Assembly (NCBI RefSeq): GCF_001945445.1
Contig: NZ_MSXW01000002.1
Span: forward strand, 62,001 to 126,000
Reading direction: 5' to 3'
Source of the DNA: Pseudomonas sp. PA27(2017)
GTDB lineage: Bacteria > Pseudomonadota > Gammaproteobacteria > Pseudomonadales > Pseudomonadaceae
DNA length: 64,000 bases
In this document: positions 28,858 through 39,230 of the stretch, piece by piece
Layout: every line of letters starts with the position of its first letter
How positions within the stretch are numbered: the first letter of the stretch is position 1
The notes under the pieces: generated by a model
What the model was told of the DNA's origin: nothing
Database searches by the model: none
Seen by the model: the letters and a program-made list of their open reading frames with translations, nothing else
Position numbers and translations under genes: made by a program

Positions 28858-30063
28858 ATGGATACCAACAACCAATCCGCCCAAACCCAGCAGGTGGCGC
28901 GACCTTCGCTGCTGGGTCACATGAAGAGCCACATCCGCGACTACGGCATGCTGCTGACCCTGGTGGTCATCATGGCGCTGTTCGAGGTGCTCACCGACGG
29001 CACGCTGATGCGCCCGGTCAACCTCACCAACCTGCTGCTGCAGAACAGCTACATCATCATCATGGCCCTAGGCATGCTGCTGGTGATCGTCTCCGGGCAC
29101 ATCGACCTGTCGGTAGGCTCGGTGGTCGGCTTCGTCGGCGCTGCGGCGGCGGTGATGATGGTGCAGTGGGGCTGGTCGACCTCACTGGTGGTGCCGGTAT
29201 GCCTGCTGATGGGTTGCCTGATCGGTGCGGCCCAGGGCTACTGGATCGCCTACTGGCAGATCCCCTCGTTCATCGTCACCCTGGCCGGGATGTTGGTATT
29301 CCGCGGCTTGACCCTGGCAGTGCTCGACGGCCAGTCGATCGGCCCGTTCTCCAGCAGCTTCCAACTGATGAGCAACGGTTTCATCCCGGACATCTTCGGG
29401 GTCAAGCGACCCAACGTGACCGCCATCGTGCTCGGCGTGTTCGCCGCGGCGATGATCATCTACCTGGCGCTGCGCGCCCGTCGCCGCGCCAAGCGCTACG
29501 GCATCGTCGACGAGCCGGGCTTGTTCTTCACGGTCAAGAACCTGCTGATCGCCGGCGCCATCGTCTACATCGCCTATCTGTTGGCCACCTACCGCGGCCT
29601 GCCCAACGTACTGATCATCATGGCCATGCTGATCAGCGCCTACACCTTCCTGACCAACCGCACCACGCTGGGCCGGCGCATCTACGCCATTGGCGGCAAC
29701 GTCAAGGCGGCCAAGCTGTCGGGCATCAACACCGAGCGGCTGACCTTCTTCGCCTTCGTCAACATGGGCATGCTCGCCGCTCTGGCCGGTTTGATTTTCG
29801 CTGCGCGGCTCAACACCGCCACACCCAAGGCTGGCGTGTCGTTCGAGCTGGACGTGATCGCCGCGGTATTCATCGGCGGTGCGTCGATGTCCGGCGGCGT
29901 CGGCAAGATCATCGGCGCGGTGATCGGCGCCCTGATCATGGGGGTGATGAACAACGGCATGTCGATCCTCGGCATCGGCATCGAATGGCAGCAGGTGATC
30001 AAGGGCCTGGTGCTGCTGGCCGCGGTGATCTTCGATGTCGTCAATAAGAGCAAGTCCCGTTGA
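28858..30063 (+). CDS. gguB: Sugar ABC transporter permease, GguB-like
   Basis: The 401-aa inner-membrane permease has about ten hydrophobic segments and the branched-chain/monosaccharide permease motif (GMLLVIVSGHIDLSVGSVVG). A typical extended loop around residues 200-230 and a C-terminal GGASMSGGVGKIIGAVIGAL follow. GCGAGGA gives a well-spaced ribosome-binding site for ATG 28858; a GTG at 28840 overlapping the ATPase stop would add six residues. It completes the transporter. A 92-bp gap with a GC-rich dyad separates it from the sugar dehydrogenase. Confidence 0.93.
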   Translation: MDTNNQSAQTQQVARPSLLGHMKSHIRDYGMLLTLVVIMALFEVLTDGTLMRPVNLTNLLLQNSYIIIMALGMLLVIVSGHIDLSVGSVVGFVGAAAAVMMVQWGWSTSLVVPVCLLMGCLIGAAQGYWIAYWQIPSFIVTLAGMLVFRGLTLAVLDGQSIGPFSSSFQLMSNGFIPDIFGVKRPNVTAIVLGVFAAAMIIYLALRARRRAKRYGIVDEPGLFFTVKNLLIAGAIVYIAYLLATYRGLPNVLIIMAMLISAYTFLTNRTTLGRRIYAIGGNVKAAKLSGINTERLTFFAFVNMGMLAALAGLIFAARLNTATPKAGVSFELDVIAAVFIGGASMSGGVGKIIGAVIGALIMGVMNNGMSILGIGIEWQQVIKGLVLLAAVIFDVVNKSKSR

Positions 30064-30155
30064 GCGACGCTGAGGCGTCACCCACCTATTTTCGCAGTAC
30101 CGCGGGCGCCAGGCACGAAGCTGTGCGCCGCGGGATGAACACGAGGTAACAGGCC

Positions 30156-30938
30156 ATGAGTAGCCAAAATCAACCATCAGGCAAGGCGGTGTACGCCGAC
30201 CTGGCCGGGCGCACCGTGCTGATTTCCGGTGGCGCCACCGGTATCGGTCGCGCGCTGGTCACGGCGTTTGCCAAGCAGGGGGCGCGCACCGCCTTCGTCG
30301 ATATCGACGACAAACACGGCAAGGCGTTGGCCAGTGAGCTGACGGAAGCAGGGCACCAGGTGCTTTTCCTGCGTTGCGACATCACCGATGTGAAGGCCTA
30401 CCAGGCCGCCATACACAAGGTTGCCGAGCAGTTCGGGCCGATCACCACGTTGCTCAACAACGCCGCCAACGACGTGCGCCATGCGCTTGATTCGATCAGC
30501 ACCGAGCGCTTCGACGACCTGATCGCCGTCAACCTGCGCCACGCCACCTTCGCCACCCAGGCGGTGGTGCCAATGATGCGCCAGGCCGGCGGCGGCTCGA
30601 TCATCAATTTCGGCTCCGTGGGCTGGATGATGGCCTCGGCCGGCTACCCGGTATATGCCGCCAGCAAAGCCGCCACCCATGGCCTGACCCGTGGCCTGGC
30701 GCGGGATCTGGGCAAGGAGCGGATTCGCGTCAACACCCTGGTGCCCGGTTGGGTGATGACCGAGAAGCAGTTGGCCATGTGGGTCGACGAAACGGCCAAG
30801 GAACAGATTCGCCAGAACCAGTGCATGCCCGGCCAGTTGTTGCCCGAGCACATCGCCGACATGGCGCTGTTTCTGGCATCCGATGCGGCGGCGATGTGCA
30901 CCGCACAGAATTTCATCGTTGACGGAGGTTGGGTATGA
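30156..30938 (+). CDS. Short-chain dehydrogenase, probable aldose 1-dehydrogenase
   Basis: The 260-aa SDR has the cofactor motif GGATGIG (residues 25-31), the structural NNAAN and the catalytic YAASK, ending in IVDGGWV. An aspartate after the second strand (VDIDDKHG) suggests NAD preference. In this operon it most likely oxidises galactose or arabinose at C1 to the lactone: a lactonase, a sugar-acid dehydratase and a KDGal kinase follow. Substrate is inferred. Its stop overlaps the next gene by four bases. Confidence 0.85.
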   Translation: MSSQNQPSGKAVYADLAGRTVLISGGATGIGRALVTAFAKQGARTAFVDIDDKHGKALASELTEAGHQVLFLRCDITDVKAYQAAIHKVAEQFGPITTLLNNAANDVRHALDSISTERFDDLIAVNLRHATFATQAVVPMMRQAGGGSIINFGSVGWMMASAGYPVYAASKAATHGLTRGLARDLGKERIRVNTLVPGWVMTEKQLAMWVDETAKEQIRQNQCMPGQLLPEHIADMALFLASDAAAMCTAQNFIVDGGWV

Positions 30939-32680
30939 GCACCTTCAAACCGGCGGTCTGGCCGCGCAAGCTGCGTTCCACCGAATGGTTCGGCGGCAAC
31001 TCGCGGGATCACATCTACCACCGCAGCTGGATGAAGAACCAGGGCCTGCCAGCAGACTTGTTCGATGGTCGCCCGGTGATCGGCATTTGCAACACCTGGT
31101 CGCAGCTCACGCCTTGCAACGCGCACCTGCGCGACCTGGCCGAGCGGGTCAAACATGGTATCTACGAGGCCGGCGGCCTGCCGCTGGAGTTTCCTGTGTT
31201 CTCCGCCGGGGAAAGCTCCCTGCGCCCGACGGCGATGATGTACCGCAACATGGCGGCGATGGACGTCGAAGAGGCATTGCGTGCCAACCCGCTGGACGGC
31301 GTGGTGTTGCTCGCCGGTTGCGACAAGACCACGCCGGCACTGCTGATGGGCGCGGCCAGCGTCGACATTCCGGCCATCGTGGTGTCCGGCGGGCCGATGC
31401 TCAACGGCTGGTTCCGCGGTGAGCGGGTGGGCTCGGGCACCGCGCTGTGGCAGATGTCCGAAGACATCAAGGCCGGCAAGATGAGCCGCGAGGATTTTCT
31501 CGAGGCCGAGCAGTCGATGTCGCGCTCGCCGGGCTCCTGCAACACCATGGGCACCGCCAGCACCATGGCCAGCATGGCCGAGGCGCTGGGTATGGCGCTG
31601 TCCGGCAATGCGGCGATTCCGGCCGTGGACAGCCGTCGCCGGGTGGTCGCTCACCTGACCGGACGGCGTATCGTGCAGATGGTCAAGGACGACCTGAAAC
31701 CCTCCGACATCATGACCCGCCAGGCCTTCGAGAACGCCATTCGTGTCAACGGCAGCATCGGCGGTTCGACCAATGCGGTGATCCATCTGCTGGCCATCGC
31801 CGGGCGCGTCGGCGTCGACCTGACCCTGGACGACTGGGATCGCCTGGGCCAGGACATCCCGACCATCGTCAACCTGATGCCGTCGGGCAAGTACCTGATG
31901 GAAGAGTTCTTCTACGCCGGCGGCCTGCCGGTGGTGATCCGCATGCTCGGCGAGGGCGGCAAGCTGCACAAGGGCGCGCTGACGGTTTCCGGGGAAACCA
32001 TTTGGGAGGAGGTCAAGGGCGTTCGCAACTGGAACGAAGACGTCATCCGCCCGGTGGACAAGGCCCTCACCGCCAAGGGCGGCATCGCTGTGCTGCGTGG
32101 CAACCTGGCGCCGCGTGGCGCGGTGCTCAAGCCGTCCGCCGCTTCACCGCACCTGATGCAGCACCGTGGCCGCGCCGTGGTTTTCGAGGATATCGACGAC
32201 TACAAGGCGAAGATCAACGATGAAAATCTGGATATCGACGAACACTGCGTCATGGTCCTGAAGAACTGCGGCCCGCGGGGTTATCCGGGCATGGCCGAGG
32301 TGGGCAACATGGGCCTGCCGCCCAAGGTGCTGCGCAAGGGCATCACCGACATGGTGCGCATTTCCGATGCGCGCATGTCCGGCACCGCCTACGGCACCGT
32401 GGTGCTGCACACCACGCCGGAAGCGGCGGCAGGTGGCCCGCTGGCGGTGGTGCGCGATGGCGACATGATCGAACTCGACGTGGAAGCACGGCGCATCCAT
32501 CTCGACATCCCCGATGAAGAGCTGCGCCAGCGCCTGGCCGAGTGGCAGCCCACCGTCGAGGCACCGACCAGCGGCTACATCAAGCTGTTCCACGATCATG
32601 TGCAGGGCGCCGACAGTGGCGCGGACTTCGACTTCCTCAAGGGCTGCCGCGGTGCCGGCATTCCCAAAGACAGTCATTGA
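30935..32680 (+). CDS. IlvD/Edd-family sugar-acid dehydratase
   Basis: The 581-aa Fe/S dehydratase has the three conserved cluster cysteines in GICNTWSQLTPCNAH, LLAGCDKTTPALLMGA and SPGSCNTMGTASTM. It resembles L-arabonate/D-galactonate/xylonate dehydratases of the IlvD/Edd group rather than dihydroxyacid dehydratase of branched-chain amino-acid synthesis. It should convert an aldonate to the 2-keto-3-deoxy acid. ATG 30935 overlaps the dehydrogenase stop (ATGA); an upstream TTG would add only two residues. Next gene is dgoK, 19 bp away. Confidence 0.9.
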   Translation: MSTFKPAVWPRKLRSTEWFGGNSRDHIYHRSWMKNQGLPADLFDGRPVIGICNTWSQLTPCNAHLRDLAERVKHGIYEAGGLPLEFPVFSAGESSLRPTAMMYRNMAAMDVEEALRANPLDGVVLLAGCDKTTPALLMGAASVDIPAIVVSGGPMLNGWFRGERVGSGTALWQMSEDIKAGKMSREDFLEAEQSMSRSPGSCNTMGTASTMASMAEALGMALSGNAAIPAVDSRRRVVAHLTGRRIVQMVKDDLKPSDIMTRQAFENAIRVNGSIGGSTNAVIHLLAIAGRVGVDLTLDDWDRLGQDIPTIVNLMPSGKYLMEEFFYAGGLPVVIRMLGEGGKLHKGALTVSGETIWEEVKGVRNWNEDVIRPVDKALTAKGGIAVLRGNLAPRGAVLKPSAASPHLMQHRGRAVVFEDIDDYKAKINDENLDIDEHCVMVLKNCGPRGYPGMAEVGNMGLPPKVLRKGITDMVRISDARMSGTAYGTVVLHTTPEAAAGGPLAVVRDGDMIELDVEARRIHLDIPDEELRQRLAEWQPTVEAPTSGYIKLFHDHVQGADSGADFDFLKGCRGAGIPKDSH

Positions 32681-32699
32681 GCGGGAGAGGGCGGCGCAC

Positions 32700-33605
32700 A
32701 TGAGCGAGGTCAGCTGGATCGCCGTCGACTGGGGCACCACGCAGTTGCGCGCCTGGGCGCTGGCCGTCAATGGTGAGGTGCTGCATCGCGCCGCCTCGAC
32801 GCGCGGCATGGGCAGCCTGGCGGTGGATCAGTTCGAGGCGGCGTTGCTCGAGCTGATCGACGGCTGGCTGACTGCTGATCGCGTCACCGAGGTGGTCGCC
32901 TGCGGCATGGTCGGCGCGCGCCAGGGCTGGCGCGAAGCACCCTATGCCGAGGTGCCCTGCGCGCCTCAGGCGATGGCGCGAGTGATCAGGCCCGAGGTGA
33001 GCGATGCACGCCTGCGCGTGTCGATCATCCCCGGGTTGTGCCAGCGTTCGCCGGCGGACGTAATGCGCGGTGAAGAGACCCAGATCGCTGGCCTGCTGGC
33101 CGAATGGCCGGACTATCACGGCTTGGTGTGCCTGCCCGGCACCCACAGCAAGTGGGCCGAAGTGCGCGGCGGCCAGGTGCTCGGCTTCCAGACCTTCATG
33201 ACCGGCGAGCTGTTCGCGCTGCTCAGCGGCCAATCGGTGCTGCGCCATGGCATGCAGGGCGATCATCACCTGGACCTGCCGGCGTTCGACGCCGGTCTGC
33301 GCGCCGCTGCCGAGCGCCCGCTGCTCGGCGCACTGTTCGGCCTGCGTGCCGAAAGCCTGCTCGAAGGCCTGGCGCCCGCTGCGGCGCGCTCGCGCCTGTC
33401 CGGGCTGCTGATCGGCCAGGAGCTGGCCGGTTTGCCTGAACATTGGCAGGCCCTGCCGGTCTGTGTAATCGGTGATGGCGAGGCGGCGGAGCGTTATCGT
33501 CATGCCCTGGCGACTCTGAGCATCGCCGCGCAAACCCTGGGTGCCGAGCAGGTTACCCTGGCCGGTCTGGCGGCTGCCCATCAGCACATCAGCGGAGATT
33601 CCTAG
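32700..33605 (+). CDS. dgoK: 2-dehydro-3-deoxygalactonokinase
   Basis: The 301-aa kinase starts MSEVSWIAVDWGTTQLRAWA, with the DWGTT phosphate-binding loop. Further DgoK-family markers are CGMVGARQGW, RGEETQIAGLL, CLPGTHSKWAEV and FMTGELFALLSGQS. It phosphorylates 2-keto-3-deoxygalactonate in the De Ley-Doudoroff galactose route. Its partner aldolase (dgoA) is usually adjacent but is absent here. GGGAGAGG precedes the start. The lactonase gene begins three bases after its stop. Confidence 0.93.
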   Translation: MSEVSWIAVDWGTTQLRAWALAVNGEVLHRAASTRGMGSLAVDQFEAALLELIDGWLTADRVTEVVACGMVGARQGWREAPYAEVPCAPQAMARVIRPEVSDARLRVSIIPGLCQRSPADVMRGEETQIAGLLAEWPDYHGLVCLPGTHSKWAEVRGGQVLGFQTFMTGELFALLSGQSVLRHGMQGDHHLDLPAFDAGLRAAAERPLLGALFGLRAESLLEGLAPAAARSRLSGLLIGQELAGLPEHWQALPVCVIGDGEAAERYRHALATLSIAAQTLGAEQVTLAGLAAAHQHISGDS

Positions 33606-33607
33606 AC

Positions 33608-34495
33608 ATGGCTGCACATCCCCTCGGCAGCACCACCGCCCGCATCGCCGATTCCCGGGCCTGCACCTTGGGCGAGGGCGTATTCTGGCACCCGCGGCGT
33701 GAGCAGCTGTTCTGGTTCGACATTCTTGGCCGCCGCCTGCTCAGCCAGCGCGACGGCCAGCCGCTGGAATGGTCGCTGGAAGAGCGCGCGTCCGCTGCCG
33801 GCTGGATCGACGAAGATCGCCTGCTGATGGCCAGTGAAACCGCGCTGTCGATCTTCGATCTGCGCAGCGGTGCTCGGGAGCGAATCTGCGCCCTGGAGGC
33901 GGAAAATCCGCTGACTCGCTCCAACGATGGCCGCGCCGACCCCTGGGGCGGTTTCTGGATCGGCACCATGGGCCTGCAAGCCCAACCCCAGGCGGGCGCC
34001 ATCTACCGCTATTACCGGGGCGAGCTGCGCCGCCTGTTCGCCGACATCACCATCAGCAACGCCATCTGTTTCTCGCCGGATCGACGCTTCGCTTACTTCG
34101 CCGATACCGAACGCCAGCGTATCTGGCGTCAGGCGCTGGACGAGCAACATGGCTGGCCGAGCGGCGAAGCGCAGCCGTTCATCGATGGCCGCGTGGCCGG
34201 CCTGAATCCCGACGGCGCCGTGGTCGACAGCCAGGGGCGGCTGTGGAACGCGCAGTGGGGGGCTTCGCGAGTCGCCTGCTACGACGCCCACGGTCAGTTC
34301 GTGCAGGCCGTGGCCTTTCCCGCCTCGCAGATATCCTGCCCGGCATTCGCGGGGCCGGACCTGTCGACGCTGTTCGCCACCTCCGCCCGCGAGGGCCTGG
34401 AAGACGACCAGCTCGCCGCCGAACCCCATGCCGGCAAGCTGTTCGCCGTGGACGTGCCAGCCCAGGGGCAGGCCGAGCATCAGGTGACTCTCTGA
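33608..34495 (+). CDS. SMP-30/gluconolactonase-family sugar lactonase
   Basis: The 295-aa protein is a six-bladed propeller of the SMP-30/regucalcin family, with family motifs LGEGVFWHPRREQLFWFDI, NDGRADPWGGFWIGTMG, ISNAICFSPDRRFAYFADT, LNPDGAVVDSQGRLWNAQWG and PAFAGPDLSTLFATSA. Metal ligands of the family (Glu in GEG, Asn and Asp in the later motifs) are visible. It should hydrolyse the aldono-lactone formed by the SDR, though it lies last in the operon. A repeat element begins three bases after its stop. Confidence 0.9.
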   Translation: MAAHPLGSTTARIADSRACTLGEGVFWHPRREQLFWFDILGRRLLSQRDGQPLEWSLEERASAAGWIDEDRLLMASETALSIFDLRSGARERICALEAENPLTRSNDGRADPWGGFWIGTMGLQAQPQAGAIYRYYRGELRRLFADITISNAICFSPDRRFAYFADTERQRIWRQALDEQHGWPSGEAQPFIDGRVAGLNPDGAVVDSQGRLWNAQWGASRVACYDAHGQFVQAVAFPASQISCPAFAGPDLSTLFATSAREGLEDDQLAAEPHAGKLFAVDVPAQGQAEHQVTL

Positions 34496-34497
34496 GA

Positions 34498-34735
34498 AGC
34501 TGTTCATGATCTTTGAGCCCAGGTTCGTCGATTTTGGCAGCTAAGTGGGGGGAGGGGGCGTTATCCGATCTACTGTGGGAGTCGCGACCTCGCGGCGAAT
34601 TAGTCAGGCACCGCCGATAAGCAGTCAGGCTGCAATCGTTTCGCCCCGAGGTCGGGGCTCCCACAGGTTGGTTTGAGTGGCCGCTTCTGCCTTGTAGTTG
34701 CCGCTTCAGGCGCTTAAAGATCGTGAACAGACCCT
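34498..34735. repeat. Composite intergenic repeat with nested REP-like arms
   Basis: Outer arms: CTGTTCATGATCTTTGAGC (34500-34518) pairs with GCTTAAAGATCGTGAACAG (34712-34730) at 17 of 19 positions. Nested inside is a CTGTGGGAG-type pair (34573-34599 and 34640-34666), resembling common Pseudomonas palindromes. The right end reads ACAGACCCTA, the same ten bases that end the element at 1756-1902. No protein is encoded. It fills the gap between the sugar operon and the mux operon. Confidence 0.6.
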
Positions 34736-34822
34736 AAGCCCCAATCATTACCAGGCACTACATGCGCAGCCGCCTGGCATGCCCGAAATAGAGATGTGCG
34801 TGGCGTACGGCGTAATGTTTTT

Positions 34823-34864
34823 CCTCTTTAAACCGCTCATGGAGGTAAATAGCCGGTAAAGAGG
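34823..34864 (+). promoter_or_regulatory. Inverted repeat in the muxA leader
   Basis: CCTCTTT (34823-34829) pairs with AAAGAGG (34858-34864), with an ACCG/CGGT extension. It lies 60 bp before muxA in a lower-GC stretch (34736-34923) and may be an operator or attenuator. I found no local regulator gene and no other gene in this gap. Confidence 0.4.
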
Positions 34865-34923
34865 CTTTGCTTCATGCCTAGGAGTGCTTATCGTTCACGC
34901 TCCTCACAGGAAGCGATTGGCTC

Positions 34924-36138
34924 ATGTCCGAAGTAAACACAACGTCCAGCACCCCATCTTCCAAACGTCAATGGTTCATCGGTCTGCTCTTGCTGGCGTT
35001 GATCATCGTGCTGATCTGGTGGTTCTGGCCTACCAAGGCCGAGCCCGAGGGCGATTCTGGCTGGGGTTTCAACAACGTGCCGGTGCGCATCGCCCAGGTC
35101 GAATCCCGCGACTTCCCCATTGTGCTCAAGGCGCTGGGTACGGTCACCGCCTACAACACCGCCAACGTGCGTGCTCGCGTCGACGGGCAGTTGACCAAGG
35201 TACTGTTCAAGGACGGCCAGCCGGTCAAGGCCGGTGACGTGCTGGTGCAGATCGACCCGCGCCCTTACGAGATCGCCCTGCAGCAGGCCCAGGGCACCCT
35301 GGCCGAGAACCAGGCCCAGCTACGCGCTGCCGAAAAGGATCTGGCGCTGTATCGCGGCCTGTTCAAGGAAGACTCCATCGCCCGCCAGACCCTGGATACC
35401 CAGGAAGCGCTGGTCAATCAGTATCGCGGCACGCTGCAGAACAACCAGGCTGCAGTGGCCGAAGCCAAGCTGAACCTGGACTTCACCAGGGTGCGCGCGC
35501 CCATCGATGGCCGCTTGGGCATTCGTCAGGTCGATCTGGGTAACCTGGTCGCTTCCGGCGATACCGACCCCATCGTGGTGATCACCCAGACGCTGCCGAT
35601 CTCGGTGGTATTCACCCTGCCCGAGGGCGAGTTGCCCGGCGTGCTGAAACAGGTCCGTGGCGACCGCAAGCTGGTGGTGCAGGCCTGGGATCGCAGCGAG
35701 AAGCAGCAGCTGGCCGAAGGCGTGCTGGAGAGCCTGGACAACCAGATCGACACCGCCACCGGTACGGTCAAGCTCAAGGCGCGCTTCGAGAACGCCGACG
35801 AGATGCTGTTCCCCAACCAGTTCGTTAATACCCGCCTGCAGGTCTCGGTGCGCGACGATGCCTTGCTGGTGCCCGTGGCTGCCCTGCAGTTCGGCGCCAG
35901 CGGCACCTTCGTTTACGTCATCGATGGCGAGGATAAAGTGCGGGTTCGACCGGTCAAGGTTGGCCCCAGCGATGGTGAGTTCACGGTGATCGAGGAGGGC
36001 GTCGCGGCTGACGAACGCGTCGTGGTCGAGGGCACTGACCGCCTGCGCGAAGGCAACAAAGTCGAAGTGATCGGCGAGGGCACCAGCGAGCCGCCCGCCA
36101 CCGGGGAAACCGCCCCGCGGGTGCGTAGCGCTTCATGA
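34924..36138 (+). CDS. muxA: RND efflux periplasmic adaptor MuxA/MdtA-type
   Basis: The 404-aa membrane-fusion protein has an N-terminal membrane anchor ([19 protein letters not shown], about residues 18-36). A lipoyl-like barrel-sandwich hybrid ([20 protein letters not shown]), an alpha-hairpin coiled coil (about 115-185) and beta-barrel domains follow. It matches the MdtA branch. CAGGAAG precedes ATG 34924. It heads a four-gene operon in which each following gene overlaps the previous one by four bases. The layout with two RND pumps is that of MuxABC-OpmB. Confidence 0.93.
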   Translation: MSEVNTTSSTPSSKRQWFIGLLLLALIIVLIWWFWPTKAEPEGDSGWGFNNVPVRIAQVESRDFPIVLKALGTVTAYNTANVRARVDGQLTKVLFKDGQPVKAGDVLVQIDPRPYEIALQQAQGTLAENQAQLRAAEKDLALYRGLFKEDSIARQTLDTQEALVNQYRGTLQNNQAAVAEAKLNLDFTRVRAPIDGRLGIRQVDLGNLVASGDTDPIVVITQTLPISVVFTLPEGELPGVLKQVRGDRKLVVQAWDRSEKQQLAEGVLESLDNQIDTATGTVKLKARFENADEMLFPNQFVNTRLQVSVRDDALLVPVAALQFGASGTFVYVIDGEDKVRVRPVKVGPSDGEFTVIEEGVAADERVVVEGTDRLREGNKVEVIGEGTSEPPATGETAPRVRSAS

Positions 36139-39100
36139 ACGTCTCACGCCTGTTCATCCTGCGACCGGTCGCCACCACGCTGATCATGCTGGCGATCTTC
36201 CTCAGTGGCGTGATCGCCTACCGGCTGTTGCCGGTGTCGGCGCTGCCCGAAGTGGATTATCCGACCATCCGGGTGATGACCCTGTATCCGGGTGCCAGCC
36301 CCGACGTGATGACCAGCGCCGTGACCGCGCCGCTGGAGCGCCAGTTCGGGCAGATGGCCGGCCTGCAGCAGATGTCGTCGACCAGTTCCGGTGGTGCATC
36401 GGTCATCACCCTGCGCTTCAACCTCGAAGTGCAGCTGGACGTCGCCGAGCAGGAAGTGCAGGCGGCGATCAATGGCGCCACCAACCTGTTGCCCAACGAC
36501 CTGCCGGCGCCGCCGGTGTACAGCAAGGTCAACCCGGCGGACACGCCGGTACTGACCTTGGCCGTGACCTCCAAGGAACTGCCGCTGCCCCAGGTCAACG
36601 ACCTGGTCGACACCCGCCTGGCCCAGAAGCTGGCGCAAACCACCGGTGTGGGCCTGGTGTCGCTGGCCGGCGGTCAGCGCCCGGCCGTGCGCATCCGCGT
36701 CAATCCCGAGGCGCTGGCGGCCTACGGGCTGAATCTCTCCGACGTGCGCACGCTGATCAATGCCAGCAACGTCAACCAGCCCAAGGGTAACTTCGACGGC
36801 CCGACGCGGGTGGCTCAACTCGACGCCAACGACCAGTTGCGTTCGGCTGACGAATACCGTGACCTGATCCTCACCTACGCCAATGGCGCGGCGCTGCGCC
36901 TGCGGGACGTGGCGGATATCGTCGACGGCGCCGAGAACCAGCGCCTGGCCGCCTGGGCCAACCAGAACACCGCGGTGCTGGTCAACGTGCAGCGCCAACC
37001 AGGCGCCAACGTCATCGACGTGGTCGACCGCATCCAGACCCTGCTGCCCAACCTCACCCAGGGCCTGCCGGCCAGCGTAGAGGTGACGGTGCTCACCGAC
37101 CGCACCCAGACCATTCGCGCCGCCGTGCGTGACGTACAGCACGAACTGATGCTGGCCATCGCCCTGGTGGTGATGGTGACTTTCCTGTTCCTGCGCAAGG
37201 TCTCGGCCACGCTGATTCCGTCGGTAGTGGTGCCGCTGTCGCTGATTGGTACCTTTGGGGTCATGTACCTGGCCGGTTTCACGGTCAACAACCTGACGCT
37301 GATGGCGCTGACCATCGCCACCGGTTTCGTGGTCGACGATGCCATCGTCATGCTGGAGAACATCGCCCGCCATCTGGAGGACGGCGAGACGCCGCTCAAC
37401 GCCGCGCTCAAGGGCGCCAGGCAGATCGGCTTCACCCTGGTGTCACTGACCCTGTCGCTGATCGCCGTATTGATCCCGCTGCTGTTCATGGCCGATGTGG
37501 TCGGAAGGCTGTTCCGCGAGTTCGCCATCACTCTGGCGGTGGCCATCCTGATTTCCCTGGTGATTTCCCTGACCCTCACGCCGATGATGTGCGCGCGCCT
37601 GCTCAGGCATGAGCCGGAATCCGAGCAGGGGCGTTTTTACCGGGGCGCCGGCGCCGTCATCGACGGCATGATCGAGCGTTATTCGGTTGGCCTGCGCTGG
37701 GTGCTGCGGCACCAGCCGCTGACCCTGCTGGTGGCCATCGGCACCATGGCCCTGACCGTGGTGCTGTACCTGGCGGTGCCCAAGGGCTTTTTCCCGGTGC
37801 AGGACACCGGGGTGATCCAGGGCATTTCCGAGGCGCCGCAGTCGATTTCCTTCAGCGCCATGAGCGAACGCCAGCAACGCCTGGCCGACGTGATTCTCAA
37901 GGACCCGGCGGTGGCCAGCCTGTCGTCCTACATCGGTGTGGACGGCGACAACCCGACCCTGAACAGCGGGCGCATGCTGATCAACCTCAAACCCCATGCC
38001 GAGCGCGACGTCAGCGCCAGCGAAGTGATCGAGCGGCTGCGGCCGGAACTCGCCAAACTGCCGGGTATCGAGCTGTTCCTGCAGCCGGTGCAGGATCTTT
38101 CCATCGAGGATCGGGTCAGCCGTACCCAGTTCCAGTTCAGCGTAGAGTCCCCCGACCCCGAGATGCTGGAAACCTGGTCGAACAAGCTGGTCGAGGCACT
38201 GCGCCAGCAGCCCGAGCTCAGCGACGTGACCAGCGATCTGCAAAGCCGCGGCCTGCAGGTGTACCTGAACATCGACCGCGACATGGCCGGGCGCCTGGGC
38301 GTGAGCGTGGCCAACATCGACGATGCGCTGTACGACGCCTTCGGCCAGCGGCAGATATCCACCATCTACACCCAGGCCAGCCAGTACCGCGTGGTGCTTG
38401 AGAGCGCCAACGGCGGCAGCATCGGCCCGGCCGCGCTGCGCCAGATCCACGTCGCCACCGCCGATGGTGATCAGGTCCCGTTGTCGTCCCTGGCCCAGGT
38501 CGAGGAGCGCGCGGCGAGTCTGTTGATCAACCACATCGGCCAGTTCCCGGCGGCCACGCTGTCGTTCAACCTCAGCCCCGGCGTAGCCCTGGGCGATGCG
38601 GTGGCGGTGATCGAGCGGGTGCAGCAGGAAATCGACATGCCGGTCAGCGTGCAGGTCAATTTCCAGGGTGCCGCCGAGGCGTTCCGCGCCTCGCTGTCGT
38701 CGACGCTGCTGCTGATCCTGGCCGCCATCGTGACCATGTACATCGTGCTCGGCGTGCTCTACGAGAGTTACATCCACCCGATCACCATTCTCTCGACCCT
38801 GCCGTCGGCCGGCGTCGGCGCCTTGCTGGCGCTGCTGCTGACCGGCAACGATCTGGGCCTGATCGCGATCATCGGCATCATCCTGTTGATCGGCATCGTC
38901 AAGAAGAACGCCATCATGATGATCGACTTCGCCCTCGACGCCGAGCGCCACCAGGGCATGACGCCCCATGACGCGATCTACCAGGCTGCGCTGCTGCGCT
39001 TCCGACCGATCCTGATGACCACCCTGGCAGCCTTGTTCGGCGCCATTCCGCTGATGCTCGCCTCGGGCTCCGGCGCCGAGCTGCGTCAACCGCTGGGCCT

Positions 39101-39230
39101 GGTGATGGTCGGTGGCCTGCTGCTCAGCCAGATCCTCACGCTGTTCACCACCCCGGTGATCTACCTGTACTTCGACCGCCTGGCGCGGCGCTTCAGTGGC
39201 CGCAGCGCGGCGGGTGTACCGAGCGCATGA
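36135..39230 (+). CDS. muxB: RND efflux pump subunit MuxB
   Basis: The 1031-aa inner-membrane RND transporter has the usual 12 membrane helices and two large periplasmic loops. The proton-relay aspartates in helix 4 are present ([19 protein letters not shown]), as is the conserved helix 10 Lys region ([16 protein letters not shown]). It pairs with MuxC to form the heteromeric pump typical of MdtBC/MuxBC. ATG 36135 overlaps the muxA stop. Known substrates of this system include novobiocin, aztreonam and macrolides; that is family knowledge, not visible here. Confidence 0.94.
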   Translation: MNVSRLFILRPVATTLIMLAIFLSGVIAYRLLPVSALPEVDYPTIRVMTLYPGASPDVMTSAVTAPLERQFGQMAGLQQMSSTSSGGASVITLRFNLEVQLDVAEQEVQAAINGATNLLPNDLPAPPVYSKVNPADTPVLTLAVTSKELPLPQVNDLVDTRLAQKLAQTTGVGLVSLAGGQRPAVRIRVNPEALAAYGLNLSDVRTLINASNVNQPKGNFDGPTRVAQLDANDQLRSADEYRDLILTYANGAALRLRDVADIVDGAENQRLAAWANQNTAVLVNVQRQPGANVIDVVDRIQTLLPNLTQGLPASVEVTVLTDRTQTIRAAVRDVQHELMLAIALVVMVTFLFLRKVSATLIPSVVVPLSLIGTFGVMYLAGFTVNNLTLMALTIATGFVVDDAIVMLENIARHLEDGETPLNAALKGARQIGFTLVSLTLSLIAVLIPLLFMADVVGRLFREFAITLAVAILISLVISLTLTPMMCARLLRHEPESEQGRFYRGAGAVIDGMIERYSVGLRWVLRHQPLTLLVAIGTMALTVVLYLAVPKGFFPVQDTGVIQGISEAPQSISFSAMSERQQRLADVILKDPAVASLSSYIGVDGDNPTLNSGRMLINLKPHAERDVSASEVIERLRPELAKLPGIELFLQPVQDLSIEDRVSRTQFQFSVESPDPEMLETWSNKLVEALRQQPELSDVTSDLQSRGLQVYLNIDRDMAGRLGVSVANIDDALYDAFGQRQISTIYTQASQYRVVLESANGGSIGPAALRQIHVATADGDQVPLSSLAQVEERAASLLINHIGQFPAATLSFNLSPGVALGDAVAVIERVQQEIDMPVSVQVNFQGAAEAFRASLSSTLLLILAAIVTMYIVLGVLYESYIHPITILSTLPSAGVGALLALLLTGNDLGLIAIIGIILLIGIVKKNAIMMIDFALDAERHQGMTPHDAIYQAALLRFRPILMTTLAALFGAIPLMLASGSGAELRQPLGLVMVGGLLLSQILTLFTTPVIYLYFDRLARRFSGRSAAGVPSA

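Noticed and set aside
34884..35237. 117-codon ORF overlapping the start of muxA
   Set aside because: It is out of frame with muxA, which is clearly the real gene with its own ribosome-binding site.
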